From positions 1,426,001 to 1,490,000 of the forward strand of contig AP026164.1 of assembly GCA_030295235.1 (NCBI GenBank): 64,000 nucleotides of DNA. The letters are read 5' to 3'. Positions 10,764-21,249 of the stretch are shown one piece after another (the first letter of the stretch is position 1; the number at the start of each line of letters is the position of its first letter). This DNA is from Fistulifera solaris. Lineage: Eukaryota; Bacillariophyta; Bacillariophyceae; Naviculales; Stauroneidaceae. The position numbers and the translations under genes are program-made. The notes under the pieces were generated by a model. The model made no database searches. It saw nothing but the letters and a program-made list of their open reading frames with translations, and was not told the DNA's origin.

Positions 10764-11289
10764 AATAGTTTACCGAGATCTTCGAGTAACGTCACTTGTT
10801 AATAAAAAGAGAGAGATTATTCTGCATGAAAACAAGACTTCATCGCCTCACTTTGATGAGATGCAATATAAAAAACCTTGCGTGTTCTCGGCCGCGGACG
10901 CCTCATGACTGAAAGCAGTCGCGGTTCTTCCAACCTACACTTGGGCTGATAGTTTCCACGGATTACAAAAGAAAAACCGCTCTGACAGCACTTTCGAATC
11001 CGCGTGCGAGAAGCCTTTCATTATTATTTTGTTCGTCCTTTTTTTTCTTCAGTTTCGATACCAGTAACACAACGATGCATCGAGCGTCGTCATCGTTCAA
11101 AGTCCGAATAACGAATACCTTCCATAGCACTACAAATTTTTTATAAAGAAACTCAACTACTGCCGTCGCCACGTTGCGGAGCGGGTGCCTTTTCGTTTTC
11201 TGGTGATTTTACGAGGTACATTGACTCGAATTTCTTTGCATACAACGTGGATGACGCTGAACCTGAACAGCTCACCAAATTGCTCCTCG
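10764..11289. other. Intergenic, no gene seen
   Basis: Upstream region of the minus-strand IST3 gene. It holds AT-rich tracts and no recognisable protein or RNA. Confidence 0.5.
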
Positions 11290-12333
11290 TCTTGACCACG
11301 TCGGCTAGTGCATCAGGAGATTTCAGGGTTCGAAACATCCCGGGCAGGAAATCGTCGAAGTTTCCCGTTGGCCCAATGGCAAGGCGCCTGACTACGGTCT
11401 GAATATTTTGTGGATGATGATTCGTTGCGGTCTTTCCTTTTGTTTGTCATCTTTCTCGTTCGAGCTAAGACTGGCATATGCCGGCAATCTATTGCTGCGT
11501 CGCTTGATTCTTCCAGTTTCATTCTCGACGAAAACTCTTTGAGGTGATTTGATGAAGAGATATTACTGTACCTGGTAAGTCGCTTCAGCGGAAAGAATGC
11601 CAGGTATCCAGAAATTTGAAAAGCCTTTCGTGATTTCATGTCTTATCGACTGAACATGACAGCACTACGGATTGGTCTTTTCAATGGCATACAGTACAGG
11701 TACAAGCATTCTCGATCTTGCTTTTGATCAATGCAAAATAATAAGGTTGCTGGACTGAGAGAATTGTGTGCTCTAGCAATAGAAAAATGGCAAAGGACGC
11801 GGTATTGACGCCAACATTTTCTTTGCGATGAGAAGGTGAGATTGCAGTATTACGAGGCTGAAGTCTGACTGCATGAGGATCTGATTGACGACCACTTCGG
11901 TTGCGTGTCGCATGTTGAAGGTGGCAAAGTCCTTGGTTGTTTGCAAAGCGGCGATGATCAAGAGTCTTGTGCCCGATTCTACTTCTCCCTTGTCAATGAA
12001 CAAGGGTTTTCGTAACTTGTACACTCCATAATGTCCCACTCGAACACTATCACTGGACAAGATGCCTTTTACGATCAGTAGCTGGCTCACTCACATTTAA
12101 GTTCAAAATACTCATTAATAGCTACTATTGATTATCGAGCAAAGATTGCTTTTCACCACTACGGTTATTCTTTTCCACCGACGTCCAAGCATGGCGAGAA
12201 AATCCATGCTGCCCAGTCCGATGGATAATAGGCGTTCGAGGATGGGGTTCTACTTCCAGAAAAGCTGCGGGATAGTAGTCTTTTCGAAATTCGGATTCTC
12301 GGCTCAAATAAATCAAAGCAACGGCGACCAGAA
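11290..12333 (-). repeat. Inverted segmental duplication, arm B
   Basis: Partner of 4100-5165 in opposite orientation. It contains the tRNA-like copy at 11313-11398, an unassigned stretch and the last part of the membrane protein gene at 12125-12940. Within it, 11773-12090 on the minus strand is open for about 105 codons but starts with GTG and matches no family I know. The arm A equivalent does not keep this frame open, so I do not call a gene. Confidence 0.8.
11313..11398 (+). pseudogene. Decayed permuted tRNA-Arg copy
   Basis: Sister of the tRNA candidate at 5067-5148, with the same order: 3' half (11313-11352), a 10-nt spacer, 5' half (11363-11398), then T4 at 11407-11410. The 5' half is base-for-base identical to the intact copy. 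The 3' half has substitutions and 2-3 extra bases in the T arm and an acceptor mismatch (GCAGGAA against TTCCCGT), so it probably no longer folds well. Because both arms share the permuted order, that order predates the duplication. Confidence 0.7.
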
Positions 12334-12940
12334 AATAAGATAATCCCAAGAGTGCTTCCAGCAATCCTTTCAAGCTCCAGCAAAGGGATGCCATGAAGAA
12401 GAGCAGAGCGGGCCTTCCGACCGGATGAAACACCACGCCAAAATAATCTTCCAGCATTTGCCTCGTTTCCATACCACGATACGTAGTCCACGCAGTTCCT
12501 TCTGTCACACCGGATGCAAATGAATGTTCATCGTCGCCATTATTTGTATTGACGCTGCTCCGTATCGGCGACGAAAGTAGTAACGCATCGGAAAGACCGA
12601 GCAAGAAAGCCAGAAACGCCAAGTAAACGGACAAAATCAACCGCGTCCATTGTAGCATAATTAAATGCCACAGCCACGTCCACAGCAACAAGAAAATGGT
12701 GGCCAAAGATAGAACAACAACGGTCGTCCGCAATTGTTTGATACTTTCGTGTACGGCGCCACAAAACGAGTATTCATACGAGTTTGTTAGACCAATATTG
12801 GGTCGGAGTCTGGCGTTTCCGTACCACCAACTCCTCGGTATATCATCATCGTGCCGTATAGTTGGAGCTTCTACGGACCGGCCTCCTGTTTGATAGGATC
12901 GTAGTAAAGGATCGTCTTGTGAAGGATGCGGATAGGACAT
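12125..12940 (-). CDS. Hypothetical multi-pass membrane protein
   Basis: Not recognised. About 271 residues from the first ATG (12940); upstream the frame is open to a TTG at 13018 but lacks an ATG. A polar N-terminus (about 75 residues, rich in Pro, Arg and Asp) is followed by hydrophobic segments around TTVVVLSLATIFLLLWTWLW, LILSVYLAFLAFLLGL and a longer pair from PALLFFMASLCW to VALIYLSRE, four helices in all. The tail is hydrophilic and basic. The last quarter is duplicated as a broken fragment at 4100-4320. Possible roles cannot be read from the sequence. Its promoter region is shared with nothing else, and the next gene upstream is the antiporter, about 1 kb away and divergent. Confidence 0.65.
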   Translation of the reverse strand: MSYPHPSQDDPLLRSYQTGGRSVEAPTIRHDDDIPRSWWYGNARLRPNIGLTNSYEYSFCGAVHESIKQLRTTVVVLSLATIFLLLWTWLWHLIMLQWTRLILSVYLAFLAFLLGLSDALLLSSPIRSSVNTNNGDDEHSFASGVTEGTAWTTYRGMETRQMLEDYFGVVFHPVGRPALLFFMASLCWSLKGLLEALLGLSYFLVAVALIYLSRESEFRKDYYPAAFLEVEPHPRTPIIHRTGQHGFSRHAWTSVEKNNRSGEKQSLLDNQ

Positions 12941-14003
12941 TTCTAAGTATTGAAAAATGAAATAGCCGCCGAACGAGACTGGGTCGTAGAATCGGAAGCA
13001 CAATTTGTGGAGCGTCAACTCAAAGCTTACAGATAAATCGCGGGTAGATTGTAAAGTTGTTGTGTTGTTTATTGTTGTTTGTTACCTGGTATGGTTCTTG
13101 TCGCGAAAGCTGAAAGGCGTGAGAAGCACGACGAAAAAAAAACGCCAAAGATCCAAAATAGGTTATCCTCGACAGGGTTAAGGGTCTTGGTTCACGGGGA
13201 CAGTAGCCATTTTGAAAAAGAATGAGTCGTCGTCTGCCTGACGCAACCATAACTCGATCTTCTAGTTTTTACTTGTGTATCCATGTTTTAGAAAAACAGA
13301 AAATCCCTACCAGGACGGTTCTGATGTGCATGTATACTTGACTATTAAAAACATCTCGTCAAGGCTCTTTACTCGTGACTGCAATACAGTCGTAGCGAAG
13401 TACCCTCTCAACAAATTTGTACCATAGGGGAATGTTCCAAATCCCTCTTTTTCTATATTTTCGGCTCCACACCCGTGATAAATGCAATGTATGAGAGGGG
13501 ATTTGGGGTCCCGTTTTTACAAAAAGGGGGGATTTGGAAATCATCCCGTACCATAGTGAAAGCTGCAGTAGATCATACACAAAGATTTCTCGACCATGAA
13601 AGAAAATGACCTGAATGTCGAGATCGAGATGAAGCATTCAGATTCTGAGAACTTTGAAGTAAGTGCTGTCCATAATGCTTCTTTCGGCCCGATTTACATC
13701 GCACTTTGATATCTTAACCTTTCCATTTTTGGGGGTCTCGGATCACGAATAAACGGGACAAAAGAATTTTTCGTTGACGTCTAGCTGACGTACCGTAAAC
13801 CAGTCATCCTTCTCTTTGCATTTACAGTCGCCGATGGATTTCTCTCCACCGTTACTGTCAAAGTTCCCTCTTTCGAGCGGCAAAACGCTTTCCATGTCAA
13901 AGAGAAAAAGTGTTTTTCATCCCATGAAAGTACAAACGTGACGAAAATCATCATCTTTCATAAGAACGCAAAACACTTATTGAAACTCTTTTTTTTATTG
14001 CAA
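12941..14003. other. Divergent intergenic region
   Basis: Separates the membrane protein and antiporter genes. It holds a TACCTGGTA motif (about 13086) and a GACTG-CAATA-CAGTC hairpin (13377-13391). There is also a short degenerate repeat around 13420-13560, in which TACCATAG occurs twice, with GGGGATTTGG-type blocks between the two. No gene seen; the region just upstream of 14004 is open back to a GTG at 13938 but the first ATG is preferred. Confidence 0.5.
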
Positions 14004-16603
14004 ATGACCAACTTCCTCCCAACTTACACCGCCTCCCGGTTGCTAGCCGGCGGTGATTCCGAGTTCGGTGTGCACATCGAATACACGGATCTCTATGGTG
14101 CGGTCGTCTTCTTCGTGTGCATCTACTGCGCCGGTCAGTTTGCGTCACGAGTGTTAACGATGCCGGCGTTAGTCGGCGAAATCTGTTGCGGTATTCTGCT
14201 CGGTCCGCAATTGGTGGATTATGTCCCGAATCCTGAAGCTTGGGTTCTGTTTGGAGAAATCGGGTAAGTCCTCTTTTCGCAGCAAGATTTTCATCTATCT
14301 GTTTCTGATGTCCTCCCTATTTACAGCTTGATCCTGCTTGTTCTGGAAGCCGGTATTGATATCGATGTGTCGACGCTCAAACTAATCGGAACCCGAGGTT
14401 TCATGATTGCTGTAGTAGGAAGTATCCTTCCGATAGGAATTGCTACCTCCTTGGCGTTAGCTCTGAACGGAACGGGCGATGTGAAAGCCGCTATTGCGGC
14501 CGGAGCGTCTTTGCTCCAACGAGTCTGGGGATCGCCCTCAACATTCTCCGTGCGGGTGGTATTCTCAATACTCCCGTCGGTCAATTAATTATTTCGGCCG
14601 CGGTCATTGATGACATGATCGCTTTGATCATTCTTTCGCAATTGGAGTCATTGTCGGGGACGATCGACGCAACTAGTATTCTTATTCCTATCGTATCGGC
14701 GTTTTGTTTTTTGATTATTGGGGGTATGTGTCTCTTTTCATTATTCCGCCTTTACTCAAGGCGTACGTCTTGCCACGATTCGACGATGCCGAACAAGGAC
14801 GGGTAGAGATGATCGTCATGTTTGCATTTTTGCTCGGCATGATGCCGGCAACCTATTACGCCAAGGCCAGTTATTTGATGGGAGCTTTCGTGACCGGTTT
14901 GGCTTTTGCACGTCCCATGAGTTGCATGTTACTTTTGTTCGACAGTTCAAGCGTATTCTCCAATGGTTGATGCGGATATTCTTTGCCGCGAGCATCGGCT
15001 TTCAGGTACCGATCAAGGACTTTGCGGACGGTGTTGTCATATATCAGGGATTGCTTTTCGTTTTGGCTCTCCTCGGAAAATTGACTGTAAGTCATACACT
15101 TGCTTCTATCAAAATTCCAAAGCGGGCTCTCATGCATAACGTTTTCTTCTCCCATTTAGGTCGGCTTCATGGTGCCCAATTTCACGCAGAGTCGCTCTTT
15201 TACGGAACTGCACCTCAGAGATTGTCTCATTACTGGCTTTAGTATGGCAGCGGAGGGCGAGTTTGCATTCGTGATTGCTGTTTTCTCTGTTGATAGTGGA
15301 TTGATTAGTGAAAAGCTGTATGCGTCCGTAGTTTTGGCTATCCTCATTTCGACCGTTATTCCCCCATTCGCTTTGCGATTCACTATTTCGTATTACAACA
15401 GAAGGGCAGAGAAAATGATTGAGAAGATTGCCAACGACGAGATGGAGCGTAATCATTTGCTCGAGGGAGAAGACACGCTGGCGCAACAAATTCAGCTCAA
15501 GCGCGCGGTCTTTCTGTGTATTCAAACGCAGTCTCTCGGTCGTTGGGGGCTAATGCATGAGCTCATGTCAACCATGGCAAAACTCGGGCTCGATATCATT
15601 GATCACAGAGCTTGGCGTAAGTAATTGTGTGCTGGTAACATGCCTGAAGGCCACTTAGCATCTCACTCGTTGTCTTTCTGTTAGATCCAAGAGGTATCGA
15701 TACAACGTTGGTAAATGAAGTCTATACGAAAGACTCGATTCTCTTGGATGGAACAGGAAAAGCAGAGGAGTCTCTGAAGGAACGCCTCGTTGATATTGAA
15801 TCGAAGATTCGACAAGTTGTTGGTGAAGAGGCTACGGTCAGAGTCCAGCGCTGGTATCCTGGCGTTGTTGAAGAGATCATAGAGCGAACTGAGGAGCGAT
15901 CGAAAAGTCAAAACCAAAAATATCCATTGAACAGAGGCTTTTATCCGAAGCCGCTGCGCAACTTGATCGTAAGCAGAACCTTCAGATTAACGCCACAAAA
16001 CAGAAATCCGTAGACGAAATTCTGAAAATGATGGATGGAGAAAAAGACCCCAAAAACATTGCTTTCTCGTCTTTAGAGCTCGAAACCAAAGATCAGGCGC
16101 CTCGACGAAGAAGGCGTCAGAAAATGAGGAGCACGCCCGTGATTGGGGGAGACCTATTTTCTGAGATGGTTGGAGGATCACAAGCCGATGAGGAGGAAAA
16201 GAGCGATGCAAAGGACCGGAAGAAATCAAAGAATCCCTTTGATTTTGGAGTTTCAACTGGTCACAGAGCAGAAATCATTGTGGACGGTGAATCTTACGAC
16301 GTTACCATCAGTAATGATACAATCAAGTCACTCCGCACTGGATTCAGTGGTGACATGCTTGACAGTCGTGGTGTTTCCATCCATGGAGTTTCCTTGAGTC
16401 CATCGTCTGGCGCTGTAGCTAGTCAGCTGAAGGGGTATGTCCGTAATATGGGAGCCCTGCAGATGATTGAGGAGGAGGGTGGTTCTGAAACATCGAGTAC
16501 GTCGGGGCTTACGTGTGCGACACATACTGAGGTCAAGAAAGCCAGAACAAACGATGGAATCCCCCCCTGTGTAGTGATTTGTAATACGGTGTGTAGTCTT
16601 TAA
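14004..16603 (+). CDS. CPA2-family cation/proton antiporter with long cytosolic tail (four frame breaks)
   Basis: Membrane monovalent cation/H+ antiporter (Na+/H+ or K+/H+ exchange). Many hydrophobic helices span the first 400 residues or so. The ion-binding site AAVIDDMIAL has the paired aspartates of electrogenic CPA2 members, and GFSMAAEGEFAFVIA is the conserved late helix. The C-terminal ~250 residues are hydrophilic and charged. Introns: 14264-14326, 15087-15159 and 15617-15684, each restoring frame. Four places need one added base to stay in frame: near 14511 (G), 14720-14724 (G5), 14933-14936 (T4) and 15903-15906 (A4). In each case conserved sequence resumes at once, so I take these as sequence indels. 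Start: first ATG in the open frame, giving MTNFLPTYTASRLLAGG, possibly a signal peptide or first helix. Specific ion is not deducible. Confidence 0.85.
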
Positions 16604-16645
16604 CCAAAAGTCAGTCGACATCAATCGAGTGCTTGCAATAACTTC

Positions 16646-18441
16646 CTATCTAATATCTGCATGTCTTTGCCGTGTTTGAAACTCGGCCAATTCTTTCTCC
16701 TGTTTCTGAACACGATCTATCAAATTTCTTTCGGCTTGTTGCTTCTCATTGTTCAGTGCCTCGGCGTCTAATTCGTTGACGAGGATTTCGGCCCCATCTG
16801 GTACACCATAATAAGCAAGGGTGCACTCGTCGCTTTCCATAGCAGTCGGAAACCCCTGATCGGGCGATGCTCGATAGTGAAGAGCTTGTAGGTCCAGATC
16901 CAGTCCAAAATATCGTGAGCAGAGTGCTTTGAGACGACCGACCGTCAGGTCTGCGGGAAAACGTCTTACCAAGGGTTCCATCGTGCAGGAGTTCGCAGCC
17001 ATCGACCGGATGGTCACACTCACTATTGAGTCAATCAAAGCCTTACTTGAACCATTCGAGCCCGAAATTGGCTGCGCACCTTCGACAAAGTCAGGGTGAT
17101 TTGTAGTCCAAAAGATGTACTGTGGGTTATCATCTAATTTCAGGGATGTATTCGCTGGATCTGTCTCTTGGTTTTCTTGCTGCATTCGTCGAATAGTTCG
17201 TACAAACCAGCGCGCTGCATCTTTTCGTTCGGAATTCGTAATGAGACTCCCGTTCAACATTTGCAGCTTGGGTAAGTGACCGATCGTAATCATGCGGGCT
17301 CCACCCGATCCCAAACCGTTTTGAAGAGGACAATTGCGTAGCCGCAACCGATTCAGCTTCGGTAGATGATGCAATGGAACGGTCAATTCCTTCCAATTTT
17401 TCCATCCCGTGCCAGCCAGTTGTAGATTCTCGAGTGACGAAAAGTGCTGTTCGGGGTCGAGACCATCCCAGTTCTCTAAAAGAGGATTGTCATCTAAACT
17501 CAGTGATTCGAGTTTCGGAAGAAAGGCCCAAGCCAGAACCTGGCTGTTTGTGTCGAATTCACAATGTGTACAGTCTAGGAAGGTAAGATTGGCAAAGACC
17601 GCGGCGAGAGGTTTGGCGTCGTCGCTTCGACATTGAATCGGACAGTCCGCCAGCGACAACTCTTGCAAATGCGGAAACACGTACCCTAGTGCCATGATTG
17701 ATTCCACTGACTTGATCTCGGTCTGTCGTACATTCAAATGAGTCAAAGAGAGACACTGTGGCATGTCATCTGGGAACTCGACGTCGCCCAATCGATTGCA
17801 GGCTAAACTGAGATTCCGCAAATTCGGGAGGACATGAAGGAGTGTGGCAACATCTTTCCAGTCGAATAAAGATTTCCGGCTAAATCAACTTCTGTGAAAT
17901 GATTTAGCGATGACCAGGATTCACTTTTCTGTACAGAAGAAATACCCCAGCGTCGTAGCGACACGGTCGTCAAATCTTCGAGCTGCTGTTGCGATCGAAT
18001 TTTCAATTCTCCCAGAAATTCTACAACTTTATCATTCCGTCCAGAAGCCGTTTGTACAGTATGTGGTAGTAAATTGTGGGGAGCAACAAGCTCGTCGGAG
18101 TTGAGTGTCACATATCGTTCTCGCAATAACAACGGCGACAATTCGACTCCACCATCCACTTTTCCGATCCGTAAGAAACTCCCCGATGTTGGATGCGGGG
18201 CGTGAAAATGACGCACTAAATTTCCTGTCGTACGATCGACGACGCTTCCATCGTGTTTCCCGCGCGAGAAATCATCCCAAACGACGCCACAGTATATTTC
18301 GGTTGGGTCTTTCGCCGACGCGACTGGCCCGATGTAGACGACGGTTGCCGTACATCCGGAAGCGTCCCTGATTCTTGTTTTTCCGATGTGCCAGGTACGA
18401 TTTGTGACTTCATCCCGTATTATATTGCTTGATTTGTCCAT
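16646..18441 (-). CDS. TBCE: Tubulin-folding cofactor E (frame break near 17873)
   Basis: Cytosolic chaperone that, with cofactors A-D, assembles and disassembles alpha/beta-tubulin dimers. Domain order is that of TBCE. An N-terminal CAP-Gly domain with GKHDGSV (about 18400-18190) is followed by leucine-rich repeats (LPNLRNLSLACNRL, LTHLNVRQTEI, LKNW-type units, about 17900-17250). A C-terminal ubiquitin-like domain begins near residue 500 (VGRLKALCSRYFGLDL). CAP-Gly and LRR parts lie in different frames; one extra A in the run at 17873-17875 gives a continuous DLAGKSLFDWKDVATLL, so this is treated as an indel. No introns. Tail to tail with the antiporter gene, 42 bp apart. Confidence 0.9.
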
Positions 18442-19418
18442 TTTACGCTCTCAATATTAGCCTCAAACGTATTATCGTTACTAGGTACTGGTAAGCTACT
18501 ACGTATGAACATGCTACCAGTCGTTCGAGAAAAAACGGCGAAAGTGGGAACGTCGTCTGGGCGTCGACACGCCGTTTCCCGCTAGGTGAGTGCTTCAGCA
18601 AGATCGACCACATCAGCTCATGGCAAAAATTATTATACCAAAAATGTCAACATTAATTTCACCAACAAACTAGATTTGTCGTAACAAACGATAAGCGTCA
18701 TCAGTGGGATTCAAAACAAAGAACAATGACGAATGATGCAACGCCTCGCAATTCTACTTACGTTTCACGTACAGTAGCTCTCGTGGGAAATTTTTCGACC
18801 AGACCCCGTACCAGGTACCGGTACCTGGTACTTGTATTTGGTCTGCTTGACACCAAATGTTATAATTGGTCTCGCCAGAGCAGAACATAGTGTTCTTTAT
18901 TTCTATCACCAAACGATAAACGACATCAAGGCAATTCAAAATGTGTAAAAGAGAATAATGCAACGCCTCGAATTTCTACGTACATTTCACGTGGCTCTCG
19001 TAGGAAATTTATCGATTTAGGGGGGTACCCGGGTACAAAGTATCAAAGAAATTCGGCCATCGGCCACCTCAATTTGAAAAGTCCTTTTCCCAAAAATGTC
19101 AAAGCTAACTTCACAAACGTACCTTATTTATTTGTAGCCACTCTAGCAATAAGCGTGATCATTAGGAATTCAAAACGTAGAAAAGACGAACAACGCTTCA
19201 AAAGTCTACATATATCTTACTTAGCCCTCGTAGCGAATGAACTGCAATGAAATGAAACTTCATTTTTGGAACTGCATTATCTCAGTCAAATGTCGCGAGA
19301 AAAAAAGAATTCGCTGGGCCTTATTAACGATCATTTTTAATGATGCTTAAGACTTGGAAATTCTATAACAATATTTTGGTGGCTCTGACTGTTACCTGAT
19401 ACGTCATGGTCTACTAGT
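18442..19418. other. Intergenic region with degenerate repeats
   Basis: No gene seen. Three degenerate copies of a 100-130 bp unit lie at about 18665-18795, 18905-19010 and 19135-19240. Recurring blocks are AACGATAA, ATTCAAAA, AATGCAACGCCTCG, TCTACNTA and CTCTCGT-GGAAA. Between copies one and two is a dense cluster of TACCAGGTA/TACCTGGTA palindromes (18808-18833). Confidence 0.6.
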
Positions 19419-20344
19419 TTAAAGACCGGGGGACTCCATTGCGTCCACATTTTCCTTGGTTTTGCGAATTCTCAATACTTCAATCTCCATGATAAGACTT
19501 TGATCGAAGCGCTGGGCCATGCGTCGCTGTTCCGCGTAAGAGGTAGGGAAAGGCTGCTTCGTGCTGTCGAAACACGCCTCGGCAGCGACCATGGTTGCGG
19601 TGGGTACTAACACATAGTCAGTTTTTAGCTCGCCTCCCTTCCCGGAACCTCCTGGGCCTCCATCACATTCCCTACCCGGTTTCCGCCAACCATCTTGTGG
19701 AAATACTGAAATTCGTCGAACGCCGCTCTCTCTCATTCCAATCAAAGCGTTGTTTAACGCACGAATGTTGTTGTATCCCCCGACGACCGTTACGAATGTT
19801 TTGACGCCTGGTTTACTTTCATCATCTTCCAACCCATACCCTCTCGAAAAACGACGGTCCCTTCCCCGGATATACCATCATAACTGCGCTTGCCCAGCTT
19901 TAGAACTTTGTAAAACAGTTCTACTTCATCTCCATCAGCAACAAGATCACCATTACCTTCTTTGATATCAATATATTTAATCCCAGACGAAGTAATTTTG
20001 TAGGAGACTTCACTCGCTGCCGCCAATTCGCGTTCGGCTTGTTCGCGCTTCTCGGCGGCAGCTTGGCACTCTTCGACGTTCGTACATTTGGGTTTGTCGG
20101 CGACAGATATTTTTGGAGGCGGAGCGTTCCCTTTTACGAGAGCATTTGCTGGATTTGCCACGAGCATGACACTGGTAGCGGCGAAAAGATCTCGTCGAGT
20201 CCAGTATCCAGTGTCAGTCGGTTCATCATTATTATTTGTAAAAAGACTGGATGGGTTCTTTGGTCTGGGGTGAAGCGAAAGGAAACAGGTCACTCCCCGA
20301 CAAGTCAAAGATAGAGCAGCAAGGCAAACAAAAAGGCTCCACAT
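19419..20344 (-). CDS. Thylakoid lumen FKBP-type peptidyl-prolyl isomerase (frame break near 19840)
   Basis: Predicted prolyl cis-trans isomerase of the FKBP class in the plastid, probably thylakoid lumen. The ATG at 20344 gives a signal peptide (MWSLFVCLAALSLTCRGVTC) ending before an aromatic plastid site (C/FLSLHPR). A twin-arginine signal follows (RRDLFAATSVMLVANPANA/LV). After a charged linker rich in Glu/Ala comes the FKBP core (ITSSGIKYIDIKEGNGDL, DGDEVELFYKV, then KTFVTVVGGYNNI in the next frame). An upstream in-frame extension to 20521 is possible but lacks a targeting signal. One extra G in the run near 19840 gives FREGYGLEDDESKPG and continuity, so I treat it as an indel. Several FKBP active-site residues are hard to place, so activity is uncertain. 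Confidence 0.75.
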
Positions 20345-21249
20345 GGCCTGGAAACTGTTTCTCTTTGGATGAGCGAATTTGAATGAGAATAGAGCGCGTT
20401 GATTTCTACGTTTTTGTTTATGATGTTTATTGGTTTTCGGTTCAACGTTTCGCAGCTGACACAGTCGCGAAAAGATCTGTTGTGCGATGACGACGACTGA
20501 CTCGTGAAGGAAAATGATCATCCAGTCGTAAAAATTTGGTACACATTATTTTTAATAAGAAGTCTGCGAAAACCTTTGAATTTCTGTTCATTGTTTTGCC
20601 TCGCCATTCCCATTCCCATTGCCATTACCATTTGCAGCTAGTCTTCAAAATAAAACCAAGCAGCCATCGCCACAGTTGCTGTTGACTTGTAGGTGTGGTG
20701 TCTTTACGCTAAAGACAACAAGTCCACAGCAAATCTGTGGATGTTGTATTTCATGTGCCCAGAAAATTTAGGCGTTTGGATTGTTCAAGCCCCCAGAAAA
20801 TCTGTGGGAGTGGATACGTTTCCAGAAATTCTGGAGAAGTGGATATTTTACTTACCGAAAATCTGGGAGCGTGGTACCTGGTAATTTCACGTATCCAGAA
20901 AATATGGGTGTATGGTGTTTTCACATATCCAGAAAATCTGGGAGCGTGGTACCTGGTAATTTCACGTATCCAGAAAATATGGGTGTATGGTGTTTTCACA
21001 TATCCAGAAAATCTGGGAGCGTGGTACCTGGTAATTTCACGTATCCAGAAAATATGGGTGTATGGTGTTTTCACATATCCAGAAAATCTGGGGGAAATTG
21101 TTTGGAAATCGGCACACGAAACTGTGTCAGATTATTGCGTCGAGTTTTTTGCGAGGTGATTTTTTTGTCATCGTGATGTGAGAAAGCAAACGCCAAGTGC
21201 CGACGTATATTCCAATCTGACCTCCGTCCTCATCAGATAATAGCATACC
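20345..21249. other. Divergent promoter region between two FKBP genes
   Basis: This 0.9-kb region lies between two head-to-head FKBP genes and contains the 75-bp minisatellite at 20855-21095. It also has looser CAGAAAATCTG-type units from about 20758. An open frame crosses the minisatellite only because 75 is a multiple of three. Confidence 0.6.
20855..21095 (+). repeat. 75-bp minisatellite, about three copies
   Basis: Exact 75-bp units start at 20881, 20956 and 21031 (GTAATTTCACGTATCCAG...), with partial units on both sides. Each unit contains two near-palindromes, CCAGAAAATATGG and CCAGAAAATCTGG, and the motif TACCTGGTA at the junction. Two degenerate half-units lie just upstream (from about 20758). 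The near-identity of the copies points to recent expansion. Confidence 0.9.

Noticed and set aside
11773-12090. Minus-strand open frame of 105 codons starting with GTG
   Set aside because: No ATG, no family, and the duplicate in arm A does not keep it open.
20855-21095. CRISPR-like array
   Set aside because: Units are head-to-tail and identical throughout with no variable spacers; this is a eukaryotic minisatellite.
20737-21159. 140-codon open frame through the 75-bp repeats
   Set aside because: The frame stays open only because the unit length is a multiple of three; no start context, no similarity, and the opposite strand is also open.
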